Source: Paratinospora sagittata (Eukaryota; Streptophyta; Magnoliopsida; Ranunculales; Menispermaceae). Taken from it: DNA of 64,000 bases. The notes below the pieces were generated by a model. The model searched no databases, was not told where the DNA came from, and worked only from the letters and a program-made list of their open reading frames with translations. The stretch is taken from contig CM069596.1 in the NCBI GenBank assembly GCA_035771175.1, forward strand, positions 9,350,001 through 9,414,000, given 5' to 3'. Of the stretch, positions 23,216 to 33,760 are shown piece after piece (position 1 is the first letter of the stretch; every line of letters begins with the position of its first letter). The position numbers and the translations under genes are program-made.

Positions 23216-23276
23216 TGTTTCAACTGATTTTGGCATTATCAGTCGAAGCACATGTTTTAGTTTTAAGAGATACACA
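23216..23276 (+). repeat. Right LTR of the old element, first part
   Basis: TGTTTCAACTGATTTTGGCATTAT and the following GAAGCACATGTTTTAG match the left LTR at 8483. It breaks off at 23276, where an insertion starts; it resumes near 26016. The 185 bp before it (23031-23215) are the unremarkable end of the internal region. Confidence 0.65.
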
Positions 23277-26015
23277 TGTTAACCTAAGTGGTTCATTGCT
23301 TAGCTCGTTCCTAAGTATACTTGATAAAATATATTTTGATGATCACAAACGGAATCTCTTTTGGTGCTAACGAGCGTTTATTAAGAACTTCTCTTAACAC
23401 CTAAGGAAAAACAAAAATTCAATGAACGATTCGATCAAAGAACTCAAATTCATATCAGACGTTCAAGATTGCTTCATTCAAAGAACCTCAATGCTCACAT
23501 CATGATTTCAAGATCACACCACTCGAACGATTCGATCAAGCTTCAAGTCTTCATCTTTCGATCAATGTTCAAGACATTCAACTCCAGCGCGAAGCTCTTA
23601 TTGAAGATCTCATAATAAAGAGTTGGATTTAAAGATTATGAGAAAATGAGAAATACACAGTATTTAAGGTATATCTTTCTTTAATCGACATTGCTCAAAC
23701 GTTTTCCAAAACCATGCACAAACCACTTGCATATTTGCATGTTTTGATCTTACGTTTTACGGTATTTCAAATGATTTAATTTTTTATATTTAATTTGAAA
23801 TTTACCGAGTTTTTATTCGCTTTTATCGTATATTTAATCGCGAGTCAAAACTATTTTTAAAGAGTTTTTCAGGACGTTAATGAGTTAGCAGCCCTCTCCT
23901 GAACTTGATAAGTCAGGACGTTGATAGTTCATTAGGACACTGATAACATTCAAGGTTGAATTGAACTAATTGATGAGAACGCTTACTTGTATAGTAGCGG
24001 CCTCCCGTTAGTCAACCTCTGAAGTTGTCAAGACACTGATTCAGTATTAGCTAACTGAAAGATTTATAAAGTTCTTCAAAGAATTTATTTTTGAGGACAC
24101 TGATAGTTATAAGTTGAATAAACTATCAGGACGCTACTTAGATAGGAGCACCCTCACCTTTTAGAATCAACTTAATAACTTTCAGGACGCTGATTGTCCT
24201 TCAACGCGCTTTGTATTATTGTTCAAATGTTTTTAATATATGTAGTAGGACGCTTACATTTTTTTTAGCACCCTCGTATTGTGTTTTATGTTTTAACGGA
24301 AAGTAGCGCCCTCATGTACTCAATTATTTTAAAACATAGTAGGACGCTAATTATGCCTTAGTGCCCTCAGGGTTAAGTTGTTTAAGTGTCAAAGAAAGTC
24401 AGGACACTCACGTTTTAGTAGCGCTCTCACTTCATTGTTCAGCAAGACGCTTATATGTAATGAGCGCCCTCAAGGAACAAAATGAAAAAGTTGATATTAT
24501 GCGTCAGGACATTGATTGTGGAATTAAGTACACTATATAAGTCTACTTTTTTAAAACGGATCTTTGCACAAAGTCTTTTTTAGATTTATCAGAGATCTTA
24601 TTTGATGCATGAATTAAGTTTTTCTAAAACTTTCATTTTTCATGTAATCTAAAAAGAACCAGGATGTTAGTGAAAATTGCAGTTTCTATTTTCATATAAC
24701 ATTCTAGTCGTTGTGTGTAAACGTTTATATTATTTGAACTTCAAATGTCTAACGGCTATGTCCTACTAAGTCTATAAATACTAGCACTTAGGATCGAACA
24801 ACTTGCCGATAATTTTTATTGTGCTAACACTTTTTGAAAGTTAGTCTGTGTCAAAATGTTTTTCAAATGTCTAAACTTTCAAAGTATTTTTTCCTGATAC
24901 CTCTACATATTCAAAAGATTTTCATATTGAATTTCAATTATATTCTATCTTTGAAAATCTATTTGATATGATATCTACTCAAATTCTCAGCATTGATCTT
25001 TACTTGATATCAATCTTGCCGAAGAAAGAATTTGAGAAATTGTTTGAGATATACAGTTGTACTTGATTTCAAATCTTAAGTATTGTATCGAACTATATCA
25101 GTAGTTAAGTCAACTACTGAATACTGAACCAGAAGTTTTCACACTTATATTTTATATCTATTTTGAAAACCTTCTATGTCTTTGATTTACACTAGTCCTC
25201 CATTTTCTACGTCAATGTTTATTGGTATCATATTATTTTCGAAAAAGCACTGATTTTCATATTACATCATTCAGGCTTTTCAAAATTGCACTTGAGCAAT
25301 ACCGAACATTGAAAGGTAAAGCATTGTAAGTGTATTTCATCTTAGCATTACGTATTTCAATTTATACATCTTTGTAATGCTATGTACTGAGCTTAATTGC
25401 AAAGTGTTCTACTCAGTTAGAACCAACATTCTTGTGTTGTAATGCTGGTGTGTTTCTGGATTGAAACAATCACGACAAGTGAATGTAGTTCACTTAATGA
25501 TTTCAGGATTAAAATCATGTTAAGGTTATCTCTGAACCTGTAAAAGAGGAAAAAGGTTCATCCTCATCTGTAAGTAGGAAACCGATTCATCCTAATTCCG
25601 TAAAAGGATAAGTGCGTCCTTAACCTGTAAAATGATAGGTTATCTTTTAAGCTGTAAAAGAGAAAATGGTTCTTCCTTATCCCGTAAAAGGAATATGAGT
25701 TTTTCTTAATCCAGAAAAAAAAAGGAAAATAATTTATCCTTAGTCTGTGAAAGGATAGGTTTGCCTTTAACCTGTAAAAGGGTAGTTGTAATGGTTTGGT
25801 TCTCACCCGTAAGAGAATCAGTTAGTGGATTGAGAAAATTCTAATCGGGAGATTAGGTAGTGGACGTTGGCTTGACCGAACCACTATAAATCTTGTGTGT
25901 CTCACGTTTGTAATTTAGTCTAAGTTTTGTTTTTGCATTTAATTCTAACACACTCGCGTATATCACCAAATTCACCCTCCCTCTTGAATGGACCAACAAC
26001 GCAAAAATGAGTATG
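23277..26015. mobile_element. Insertion splitting the right LTR, probably a solo LTR of a large copia element
   Basis: Starts TGTTAACCTAAG at 23277. ACACA stands just before it (23272-23276) and again at 26016-26020. No ORF. It holds recurring words GTCAGGACGCTGAT and TAGCGCCCTCA at ~23870-24500, a TATA-like CTATAAATAC at ~24772, a ~29-bp minisatellite near its right end, and ends with AAATTCACCCTCCCTCTTG-like sequence, which recalls the LTR ends of large plant copia elements. The right end does not finish in CA, so boundary and class are tentative. Confidence 0.4.
25540..25830 (+). repeat. ~29-bp degenerate minisatellite
   Basis: About ten units of 27-35 bp with consensus CCTGTAAAAGGATAGGTTCATCCTTAA.. 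(shown in part: CTGTAAAAGGATAGGTT). The start word (C/T)CTGTAAAAG recurs about every 29 bp. Confidence 0.85.
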
Positions 26016-26300
26016 ACACAAAAATGAGTATGACATGCAATAAGGCTTGCTGGTCAGTGCATCGAGGTTCGTGTTTCAAGTTCTTATCATGAATTAAGTG
26101 AAAAGGCACTAAAAGTATTAAGAGTAAGACACTCATTTAATTATCAATCTAGTGGGGACAAGCTTAGTTTAGTATTGGCAGGTAGTTTTTTTTTGCCATC
26201 TCCCCTTATATTGCTAGAGGCTCGACTATTTATAGGTTGGTCTCATCCAGCGCCTTTAGCATTTAATGTAGGCATGGTCCAACATGGGAGAGAGTCATGC
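26016..26300 (+). repeat. Right LTR of the old element, second part
   Basis: Matches 8560-8640 and 9260-9400 of the left LTR: GTGCATCGAGGTTCGTG, AAGACACTCATTTAATTA, CAATCTAGTGGGGACAAG and CGACTATTTATAGG. An 18-bp duplication (AAAATGAGTATGACAYA) stands at its start. Confidence 0.6.
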
Positions 26301-26957
26301 TAACTAGTTTGTCAATACAACAACCTATGCTTTTTAAAACATTAATTCTTAATTTTAAAGTTAGATTGGTTCAATTTAAATTGATTTTTTAAAGCCCAAA
26401 CTATAAACCAAATTGAATTGGTCAAGTTATATATTTTCAAAATCTAATCCAAATTGAACTAAATATACTTCGTTCAATTTAGATTGATTTTTTTAATCCT
26501 AAATTTATGACTATATAATATATATGGTGCCATATAAGACTACATAATGGATATATGTGCAATAAAAGAAAAATTAGCAAATTAAGATCTATTTTTATAC
26601 TCGGATTTTTTAAAAATTGCCTTTTTAATTCGACTCAATATTAAATTTGATCATAAGTTGTTTGTTCAATCTTCAAACTCGACCTTCATTTGAATAATAC
26701 TGTCTAAGCCTTTGCAGTGTAATCAAGTTCCAACTAGCCCAAGGCCTCTTGGCTCGGGTGATAATCTCTCTACACACCTACACTGTAGGCAAGGTTCAAG
26801 GATCAAATTCCACTACACACCTATACCTTTTCCCTTTCAGCTGTAGTGCATACGTGTTTCTATGGCCTTAAATGCCCAAACTATTTTGTGGCCTCGATCC
26901 TGAGGTTCTCTCAAAAATGATTTTGGGTGTCGTTTATGTGTGCATGGGCAAAGGGAT
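26301..26957. other. Intergenic AT-rich DNA with a SINE-like segment
   Basis: No ORF. From ~26300 to 26520 it repeats words such as TTCAATTTAAATTGATTTTTT in both orientations. At ~26745-26900 there is CTTGGCTCGGGTGATAA (A-box-like) and, ~35 bp on, AAGGTTCAAGGATCAAATTC (B-box-like), suggesting a tRNA-derived SINE of unknown limits. Confidence 0.45.
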
Positions 26958-27165
26958 TTTTGACATGATTACCCCTAAAAAATAAAATAATTTCACAAAT
27001 GCCATTCACACACAAATAATGACCCGTTTGCCATATTTTACTGTTCATAGCACAGTCAGCGCGCCAAACAAGCGCCACGTCACCGCCCAGGTGGCATTTC
27101 AAGGAAGGCGTCTTTTCAAAAGACACATTCCTTTCATATATTTTTTTTTTAAGTGAAGGGAAGGC
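26958..27165. repeat. Left terminal inverted repeat of the Mutator-like element
   Basis: Starts TTTTGACATGATTACCCC. It is the reverse complement of ~33705-33911 with few mismatches over about 200 bp, including ATAATGACCCGTTTGCCATA and CACGTCACCGCCCAGGTGG. The outermost bases beyond TTTTGACATG differ between the two ends. Confidence 0.92.
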
Positions 27166-27265
27166 GTCTTTTGAAAAGACGCCTTCCCTTCACCACTTTT
27201 TTTTAACTGCAAGTTTTTTTTTATTTTAAGGGAAGGCGTCTTTTCAAAAGACGCCTTCCCTTAAA
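27104..27265. repeat. Left subterminal palindrome cluster (AAGGCGTCTTTT)
   Basis: Three copies of the word GGAAGGCGTCTTTT, each followed by its mirror complement AAAAGACGCCTTCC (the first partly degraded), at about 27105, 27155 and 27232. The middle one is a 41-base palindrome with a single central base. They could fold into stable hairpins. Confidence 0.9.
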
Positions 27266-28752
27266 CCCTACATATACCCCACACACTCACTCACTCGTCG
27301 CCCCTCTCCTCTCTCCGAAATACTCTTCGGACAATCACCGTCGTCTCGCTCCTTCGCCGTCGTCTCGCTCCGTCTCCGTGTTGCTATTCTCGATCACTAA
27401 ACAAAGGTGGCACTTTTTATTTTATTTTTTTCATTTTCTTCTTCTTATTATAGGGTTCGTGCTTGTTGCTATTTCCAAATGATCTTCTTTTTATTTTGGG
27501 TTTTTTCTGTTCTGGGTTCTCTTCATTTTGAAGGTAAATCTCTCTGCTTTTGTGATCTTCTTCCCGTCTTGCTCTCCTAAGAACAAAAAAAAAATTGTGT
27601 AAAAATTCTTTCTGGGTGTTGTTGCATTGCGTTTTTGAGGCAATTCTAAAGCCGAATTTCTGATGTTTTTTTGGGTTGGAAATTCCTCGTTTCCTCTGCA
27701 ATATGGTTGTTCTCTGTTTTGATGTGGGTTTTGGCAGATTGGCCTAATTTCCATTTTCTCTGCCTAAATCATGAGTAAAAGCAGTAGTACCAGACTAGTT
27801 TTAGGGAAAACTCTGTGAAACTCGTTCTGGGTGTTCTTGAATTGGGTTTTTTTGAGACAATTCTAGAGCCTAATTTCTGAAACTATATTTAAAGGGCACT
27901 AATCCTTCTCTTATATAATTAGGATTAACATTTAGCAATTTGTATTGATTAATGCAATAACTTCTTGAGTAAAATGTTTTATTCTCATGATAACAAAATA
28001 GAATCCTTGTTTATATTTGTATTTAGTAATAGAGTGAATAAGGATGTTAGAGTCGATTGAATTATCTGATTTAAGGTTGTCTTTGTTTGGGAGAAAAGAG
28101 CCTTCAATATTTGAAATTCATGAGTAAAGATTTGAAGTTCACATTTTAAGTTGGTTATTCTTGTAGTAAATTGTTTAATTGTGAGTTAAGGTTGGACTAA
28201 ATTTATTTTCTATTTTGATTTTTTTTTCATTTATTTATAAATAACTTTCGTTGATCAACTTGACGTTGTAAAAAAAATTCTTTATATTGTTTGAATAGTA
28301 TTTTGCAATTGATTTTTTTTCTTTCTTCACACGTTCTTTTTCTTGTATAGAAATTAAAAATTATTTATAATTTCAGTATGGATCTTGAATTTGATTGGCT
28401 ACTTCAATCATTAATCTTTCTTTAGGTTTGAAGACTTTTATTGAGGAAGAAGAATAAGTATTATTTTGACAAAGACAAATAGAGTTTTTTGAATTTTACT
28501 CTGAAATTAAATTATTTTTCGATTTACAATTATCATTTTTCTTTGTGATTAGATGACACTTGTTAGCATAAAATTCTACTGATTATCTATATGAATTTTA
28601 GTACGTAGATGACTCCAAAAGTTGATGAGCTCAATTCAAACAAATTAGCCTTATTACATTTCCTTTTAATTGTTACTTTGTTGAAGTCATAGGCTTTAAT
28701 TTCATATTTTCTATGAAAGAATGACGATTGTATTTTGCTTATTCCCACACAG
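27266..28752 (+). promoter_or_regulatory. Promoter, untranslated first exon and leader intron of the PMD gene
   Basis: TACATATACC (~27270) is a TATA-like box. A pyrimidine-rich leader follows (CACTCACTCACTCGTCGCCC to ATCACTAAACAAAG, ~27290-27404), then GTGGCA as a possible donor. The next ~1.35 kb is T-rich with no ORF and ends in TATTCCCACACAG at 28752, directly before the ATG. This is an inferred 5'-UTR intron. Confidence 0.5.
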
Positions 28753-31389
28753 ATGACAAATAGACTTGTTTCTATAATATGCTACAGTGGTGGTTCTGTA
28801 GTACATGATTCGCGAGGTGCATCATACGATAGACCGCCAGTAGGGCTTGTAAGAGTCCGATCAGGCATTGATTTTGAAGAATTTGAAGGGGTTATTCGAG
28901 GTAAACTACGGATTTCAACGTGTGCAACGATCAATATCACCTATAGATATCCTTTGCTTTTTGGCGAAAAGGATTTCAATTATACGGTTCTTTCGATTAG
29001 CAATGAGGAAGAGTTAAGGGATATTTTTTCCATGTTGCAAGAGGTCCCACCTCCTACTAATATGGAGGTGTATGTAGAAGTTGTTGGTGGAAATCCATCC
29101 CAAGGTCATCAAACGGGTCATCGGCGAAGCCACATGAATTTTGGCGGTCATAGTGCACGAAGATCAATGGAGCACATTGGTCCGAGTACAGCTTCACCTA
29201 TTGATGCTACAATCGATCACATGACCAATGATTCTGAAGATGGCAGCCCTTCAAATGGGATGGAGAGGTACTTACGTATTATTTTGATATTTAATCGCTT
29301 TTGAATGAAATCTTTGATTGACAATATAATAATTTATTTTTGCAGCCAGTGCAAGAGTTGCATTGCCGACGCAGGGAAGCCGTGGTCCATCGCACACTTC
29401 CGCTTGACCCACGTATTATTCCATACTTGCAGCGAGCTGGTTTTTATGGGGTAGCACGTGTTGGTTACATTCAGTTAGACTGGCACTTAATTACGGCCTT
29501 CATTGAGCGTTGGCGCCAAGAGACTCATACCTTCCACCTTACATGCGGAGAGGCGACTATTACACTCTAAGATGTGGAGGTGCAATTGGGCTTGCGTGTC
29601 GATGGTCTACCAGTCACGGGATCGACCAACCTTCTTTACGATGATTTATGTGTTGAGTTGCTCGGGTTCATTCCAGTTGGGAAAGAAAAACGTGGGGGCC
29701 GATTGAGTCTAGTCACCCTTGGAGAAAGAGTTTCAAACTTACCCGAAGAAGCAACAGAAATTGAAATACAACAGTATGCACGAGCATATATTTTGCAATT
29801 GATTGGAGGTGGGTTGTTGTCAGACCAGTCAAACAACCTTGTACACCTATGTGTTCTGCCTCTTCTTGCGGACTTCGATGTTGTCGGTTCATACGCGTGG
29901 GGCAGTGCAGTGCTAGCATGGTTATATCGTCAAATGTGTCGTGCGGTTGATTATGACAAACGAGGTGTTTCAGGAGCACTGCTACTAATACAACTATGGG
30001 CATGGGATAGATTTCCTTTTTTGGCTCCACGAAGATGCAACATTGAACGCGAGGATCATGCCGGCCCAAATGCACATCTGTTGCCACCACCACCATTGGC
30101 ATAAAGGTAAATGAGTCATTTTTTACTTAAGGCCACACCCATCTTCCTTTTCTACATTAACTGTTAGCATTTATTAATTTGGCCTAACTATTTGCAGGTG
30201 GAGACACGCCTTAATAAAGAAAGAAGTCTCAACGCATGTATTGAATAAATATAGAGAGACGTTGGACACTAAAGGTTTTGAAGAGGTACAATATTCCAAC
30301 CAATTTACATAAATGTATTCATTATATTTTTGCAATGTTTTCCAATTTTGACGTTAAGGGCCCATGTACAGGTCAGTTGGACTCCATACACTGATGATTT
30401 GATTGATGCCTTGCCAGAGTATTGCAAGCATGGGCGACACATATGACACACTGTTTCTCAACTCATTTGTTTCGCCATAGTTGAATTACATCGACCAGAT
30501 CGAGTATTACGTCAATTTGGCATGAGACAAACGATTCCAGAGCCATGCGACACAAGTATTGAGCTTCACAAGTGTGATATGAGAAGCCAATGTGACAATA
30601 ATTGGATTGAAAAGCACAGATATTATGTTGATGAATGGCAGCGTCGTGTCGATAACTTGGCAGTTGGTGAAAATGATGATTCATCACGTATGGAGTACAA
30701 TGACCCATATATGGTTTGGTTTCGATCAATAACTCGAAGGTATATGACTGAAAGCGGTGCGACAATCGATTACTTGGTAAGAAAGTACATTATGCAATTC
30801 ACGTTTTCACTTATTACTAAGCTTAGTTGTAGTTATTTTCGCTAACGTATGACACCTTTAATTTATTTAGGTTTGCAACGTGGCTCAAATGCATTTGCGC
30901 AGTGAGGTTAATGATATGACTGTAGCGAGGGACATTAAGAGGATATCAATGACTACGCTACAAACTGTGCATGCTGATTACATGATTAGGAGGGACACAA
31001 CAAAGGGACAATCCTCAGCATATCATCAGAGTCCCATCACTCCTTCCGGTAGTGCTGATTCATTCACAGATGTCCACACGTCACCATTGCGTCACGATCC
31101 ATCCTCCTTTGGCGATGCAATACCAGATGTTCATATCGACCCGACAACTACTTCATTCGAGGACAATCCAACCTTGGGTGAAGAAAGACATTGGATAGGT
31201 AGACGGCAAAGAATGCCAAGGCGAGGACGTGCATTTATAGCAGATATGGCTATTGAGGCGCATGATGATCGTAAGGATGACCACATATCAGCTATGCCCG
31301 TTGACGATGATCCGACACCATCTGTCGAGCAAGTTGTTCAGGTGCCTTTGCAGCAGTATAGAAGAGATCACTTACGGCGCAAAAAATGA
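28753..31389 (+). pseudogene. Plant mobile domain (PMD, MAIN-like) transposon gene, six exons, three stops
   Basis: Exons that keep frame: 28753-29267, 29375-30106, 30198-30285, 30372-30776 and 30871-31389, after a non-coding first exon. The first coding exon (MTNRLVSIICYSGG, SNEEELRDIFSMLQ) looks like the PB1-like N-terminus of Mutator-type proteins. The PMD follows: YLQRAGFYGVARVGYIQLDW, RWRQETHTFHL, VQLGLRVDGLPVTG, then WRHALIKKE, VSWTPYTDDLIDALPEY and VLRQFGMRQTIPEP. In-frame stops stand at 29568-29570 (TAA, in TITL*DVEVQ), 30102-30104 (TAA) and 30444-30446 (TGA), so it is dead. The tail is acidic then basic (QQYRRDHLRRKK). PMD proteins in host genomes act in silencing and genome stability; the transposon type has no settled role. 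Confidence 0.88.
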
Positions 31390-31562
31390 CGTAAATGGCC
31401 AATATGTGGCACAGATTGACAACTTGTTTCTCATTTAAACTTGTATATGTTTTGACAATGTTGTACTCAACATGTATGTAAACTTGCCCCTTCAATTCAA
31501 TAAATTTTTTTTAACAAAATTACCTTGTACTCAACATGTATGCTTATGTTTTTGATTTAAAC
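31390..31562 (+). other. 3' flank of the PMD gene
   Basis: Short AT-rich piece with an 18-bp repeat (TTGTACTCAACATGTATG at ~31463 and ~31527). It leads directly into the 179-bp array. Confidence 0.5.
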
Positions 31563-32717
31563 TTGAATTCGGGATGGGGGTCCAAAAATTCAACCGGGCA
31601 TGGGAATGGGATTCCGTCGACTCTGGGGGATCGGGGGAGGATAGTGAGACGTGCTGAAAATGGTCGGGTTAAAAAAAACCACGTGGTTTGGCTTCGGTGA
31701 GGATGAACAGTTTAGAAAAAGCTTATGTTTTTGATTTAAACTAGAATTCGGGATGGGGGTCCAAAAATTCAACCGGGCATGGGAATGGGATTCTGTCGAC
31801 TCCGGGGGATCGGGGGAGGATAGTGGGACGTGCTGAAAGTGGTCGGGTTAAAAAAACCACGTGGTTTGGCTTCGGTGAGGATGAACAGTTTAGAAAAAGC
31901 TTATGTTTTTTATTTAAACTAGAATTCGGGATGGGGGTCCAAAAATTCAACCGGGCATGGGAATGGGATTCCGTCGACTCCGGGGGATCGGGGGAGGATA
32001 GTGGGACGTGCTGAAAGTGGTCGGGTTAAAAAAAACCACGTGGTTTGGCTTCGGTGAGGATGAACAGTTTAGAAAAAGCTTATGTTTTTTATTTAAACTA
32101 GAATTCGGGATGGGGGTCCAAAAATTCAACCGGGCATGGGAATGGGATTCCGTCTACTCCGGGGGATCGGGGGAGGATAGTGGGACGTGCTGAAAGTGGT
32201 CGGGTTAAAAAAAACCACGTGGTTTGGCTTCGGTGAGGATGAACAGTTTAGAAAAAGCTTATGTTTTTTATTTAAACTTGAATTCGGGATGGGGGTCCAA
32301 AAATTCAACCGGGCATGGGAATGGGATTCCGTCGACTCCGGGGGATCGGGGGAGGATAGTGGGACGTGCTGAAAGTGGTCGGGTTAAAAAAAACCACGTG
32401 GTTTGGCTTCGGTGAGGATGAACAGTTTAGAAAAAGCTTATGTTTTTTATTTAAACTTGAATTCGGAATGGGGGTCCAAAAATTCAACCGGGCATGGGAA
32501 TGGGATTCCGTCGACTCCGGGGGATCGGGGGAGGATAGTGGGACGTGCTGAAAGTGGTCGGGTTAAAAAAAACCACGTGGTTTGGCTTCGGTGAGGATGA
32601 ACAGTTTAGAAAAAGCTTATGTTTTTTATTTAAACTTGAATTCGGAATGGGGGTCCAAAAATTCAACCGGGCATGGGAATGGGATTCCGTCGACTCCGGG
32701 GGATCGGGGGAGGATAG
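31563..32717 (+). repeat. 179-bp tandem array, about 6.5 units
   Basis: Units start with CTTGAATTCGGGATGGGGG (or CTAGAATTC) at 31563, 31741, 31918, 32097, 32276, 32455 and 32634; spacings are 177-179 bp and the units are nearly identical. Each holds a palindrome AAACCACGTGGTTT with a G-box core, several G-runs (GGGCATGGGAATGGGATT, GGGGGATCGGGGGAGG) and an A/T-rich end. The last unit is cut at ~32717. The ORFs it opens on both strands are repeat by-products, not genes. Confidence 0.97.
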
Positions 32718-32824
32718 AGGGACGCCTTCCCTTAAAATAAAAAAAACTTGCAATTTTTAACTAAAGAAAAGGCGTCTTTTGAATAGTTTTTTTCTTAAGG
32801 CAAGGGGGTGTTTCAGAAAATGAA
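32718..32824. repeat. Internal copies of the subterminal palindrome word
   Basis: GACGCCTTCCCTT at ~32721 and AAAAGGCGTCTTTT at ~32767 are half-palindromes of the terminal clusters. They mark a junction between the array and the captured gene piece, as if an older element end lay here. Confidence 0.6.
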
Positions 32825-33151
32825 ATGAATGATAGATCAGTTGTTTCATGGACTACAATTAAAGAGGCCGAGTCACTAATTGTAAGCATGCCTTTTCAAC
32901 CAGGTGTTCTGGTTTGGCAGACTTTGCTAGGTGCTTGTAGGTTTCATGGTGATATGGAGACTGGTAAGAGAGCTACAGAGAAAGCTCTTGCTCTTGACAA
33001 AGAAGACCCTTCTACTTATATATTGTTATCAAACATTTTTGCTGATTCAAGTAATTGGGATGGTGTGGGGGAGTTGAGAAAACTAATGGACTCTACTCAT
33101 GTAAAGAAAATGCCTGGTTCCAGTTGGATTGAAGTAGGAGGAAATGGTTGA
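32825..33151 (+). pseudogene. Captured fragment of a PPR gene (PLS class, E motifs)
   Basis: Reads NDRSVVSWTTI, then directly EAESLIVSMPFQPGVLVWQ, LLGACRFHGDMETGKRA, YILLSNIFADSSNWDGV and KKMPGSSWIEV. These are the end of an S/L repeat and the E1/E2 motifs of a plant pentatricopeptide repeat protein, whose family edits or processes organelle RNA. The jump from SWTTI to EAESLI lacks the usual intervening repeat residues, so the fragment has an internal deletion. It has no start region and lies inside the Mutator-like element, so it is a transduplicated piece. Confidence 0.85.
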
Positions 33152-33540
33152 TGCGATGATCATAACTGAATCTTTGTAAGGGCTGCATGAAGACAATATT
33201 TGATATTAGATGAATCGATATGAACAAATTGAAGTCTATCATCTTCCACAGGAGAAGATTTACAGTCAAAGAAACCCAACAAGACATCAGGGGGCAAAAA
33301 TGATCAGATGAAGTTTTGGGATTGCTGCGAAAATCCTACTGAGATAAATGTTCAGCAAAAAACTATTGCAGCACAGAACCAACACAGAGATAAACAGAGA
33401 TTTGAGCAGAAGCAATGAATGGATGGTTAAATGAAGAGCCAGCTGATACACTGGCCATGGAGGTTTTTCACTCAATAATGAGAAGCTTCCATTGTAGAAT
33501 TTATACAAGCATCATATGATAACATGACGTCAAAAATAGT
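33152..33540 (+). other. Probable captured 3' flank of the PPR gene
   Basis: No supported ORF. It follows the PPR stop without a visible border and ends at the right palindrome cluster, so it was probably captured with the coding part. Confidence 0.4.
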
Positions 33541-33760
33541 GTTGAAGAGAAGACGTCTTTTGAAAAGACGCCTTCTCTTCAGTTAAAAAAAATAGTGTTG
33601 AAAAGACGCCTTCTCTTCAGTTAAAAAAAAAAGTGGTCTTTTTAAAAGACGCCTTCCCTTCACGTTAAAAAAAAAAAAATTGTGAAGGGAAGGCGTCTTT
33701 TCAAAAGACGCCTTCCATTCACTTAAAAAAAAAGATATGAAAGGAAGGCGTCTTTTGAGG
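33541..33760. repeat. Right subterminal palindrome cluster
   Basis: At least five forms of AAGGCGTCTTTT / AAAAGACGCCTT, separated by A-runs (~33550, 33600, 33645, 33685, 33745). One, GTGAAGGGAAGGCGTCTTTT followed by its complement, is nearly perfect at ~33680-33722. Matches the left cluster. Confidence 0.9.

Larger units (their letters stand above)
8483..26300 (+). mobile_element. Old, decayed LTR retrotransposon hosting several nested insertions
   Basis: Two related copies of an LTR-like sequence flank the region. The left starts at 8483 (TGTTTCAACCGATTTTGAC) and the right at 23216 (TGTTTCAACTGATTTTGGC). Both share later blocks: the stretch after GTGCATCGAGG / GTCATGCACCGAGG, the CAATCTAGTGGGG block, and a TATA-like CTATTTATAG (about 9390 and 26231). 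The internal part lies at about 9480-9953 and 20559-23215, once the nested chromovirus is set aside. It is coding-like but full of stops. Right limit is approximate because the LTRs have diverged. Superfamily is not certain; the internal remnant resembles Gag-like/'putative gypsy type transposon' sequence. Confidence 0.65.

Noticed and set aside
26911..27126. A peptide (HLGGDVALVW, KIWQTGHYLCV) that occurs twice, also at 33737-33928, and looks conserved
   Set aside because: Both copies lie in the terminal inverted repeats of the Mutator-like element; they match because the DNA is an inverted repeat, not because a protein is conserved.
30463..30765. Minus-strand ORF of 100 codons
   Set aside because: It is the complement of the PMD gene exon, which has the domain similarity.
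31563..32717. CRISPR-like array
   Set aside because: Units are 179 bp, directly abutting with no unique spacers, and the DNA is plant nuclear.
31590..32760. Many overlapping ~60-codon ORFs on both strands
   Set aside because: They repeat every 179 bp and are by-products of the tandem array.
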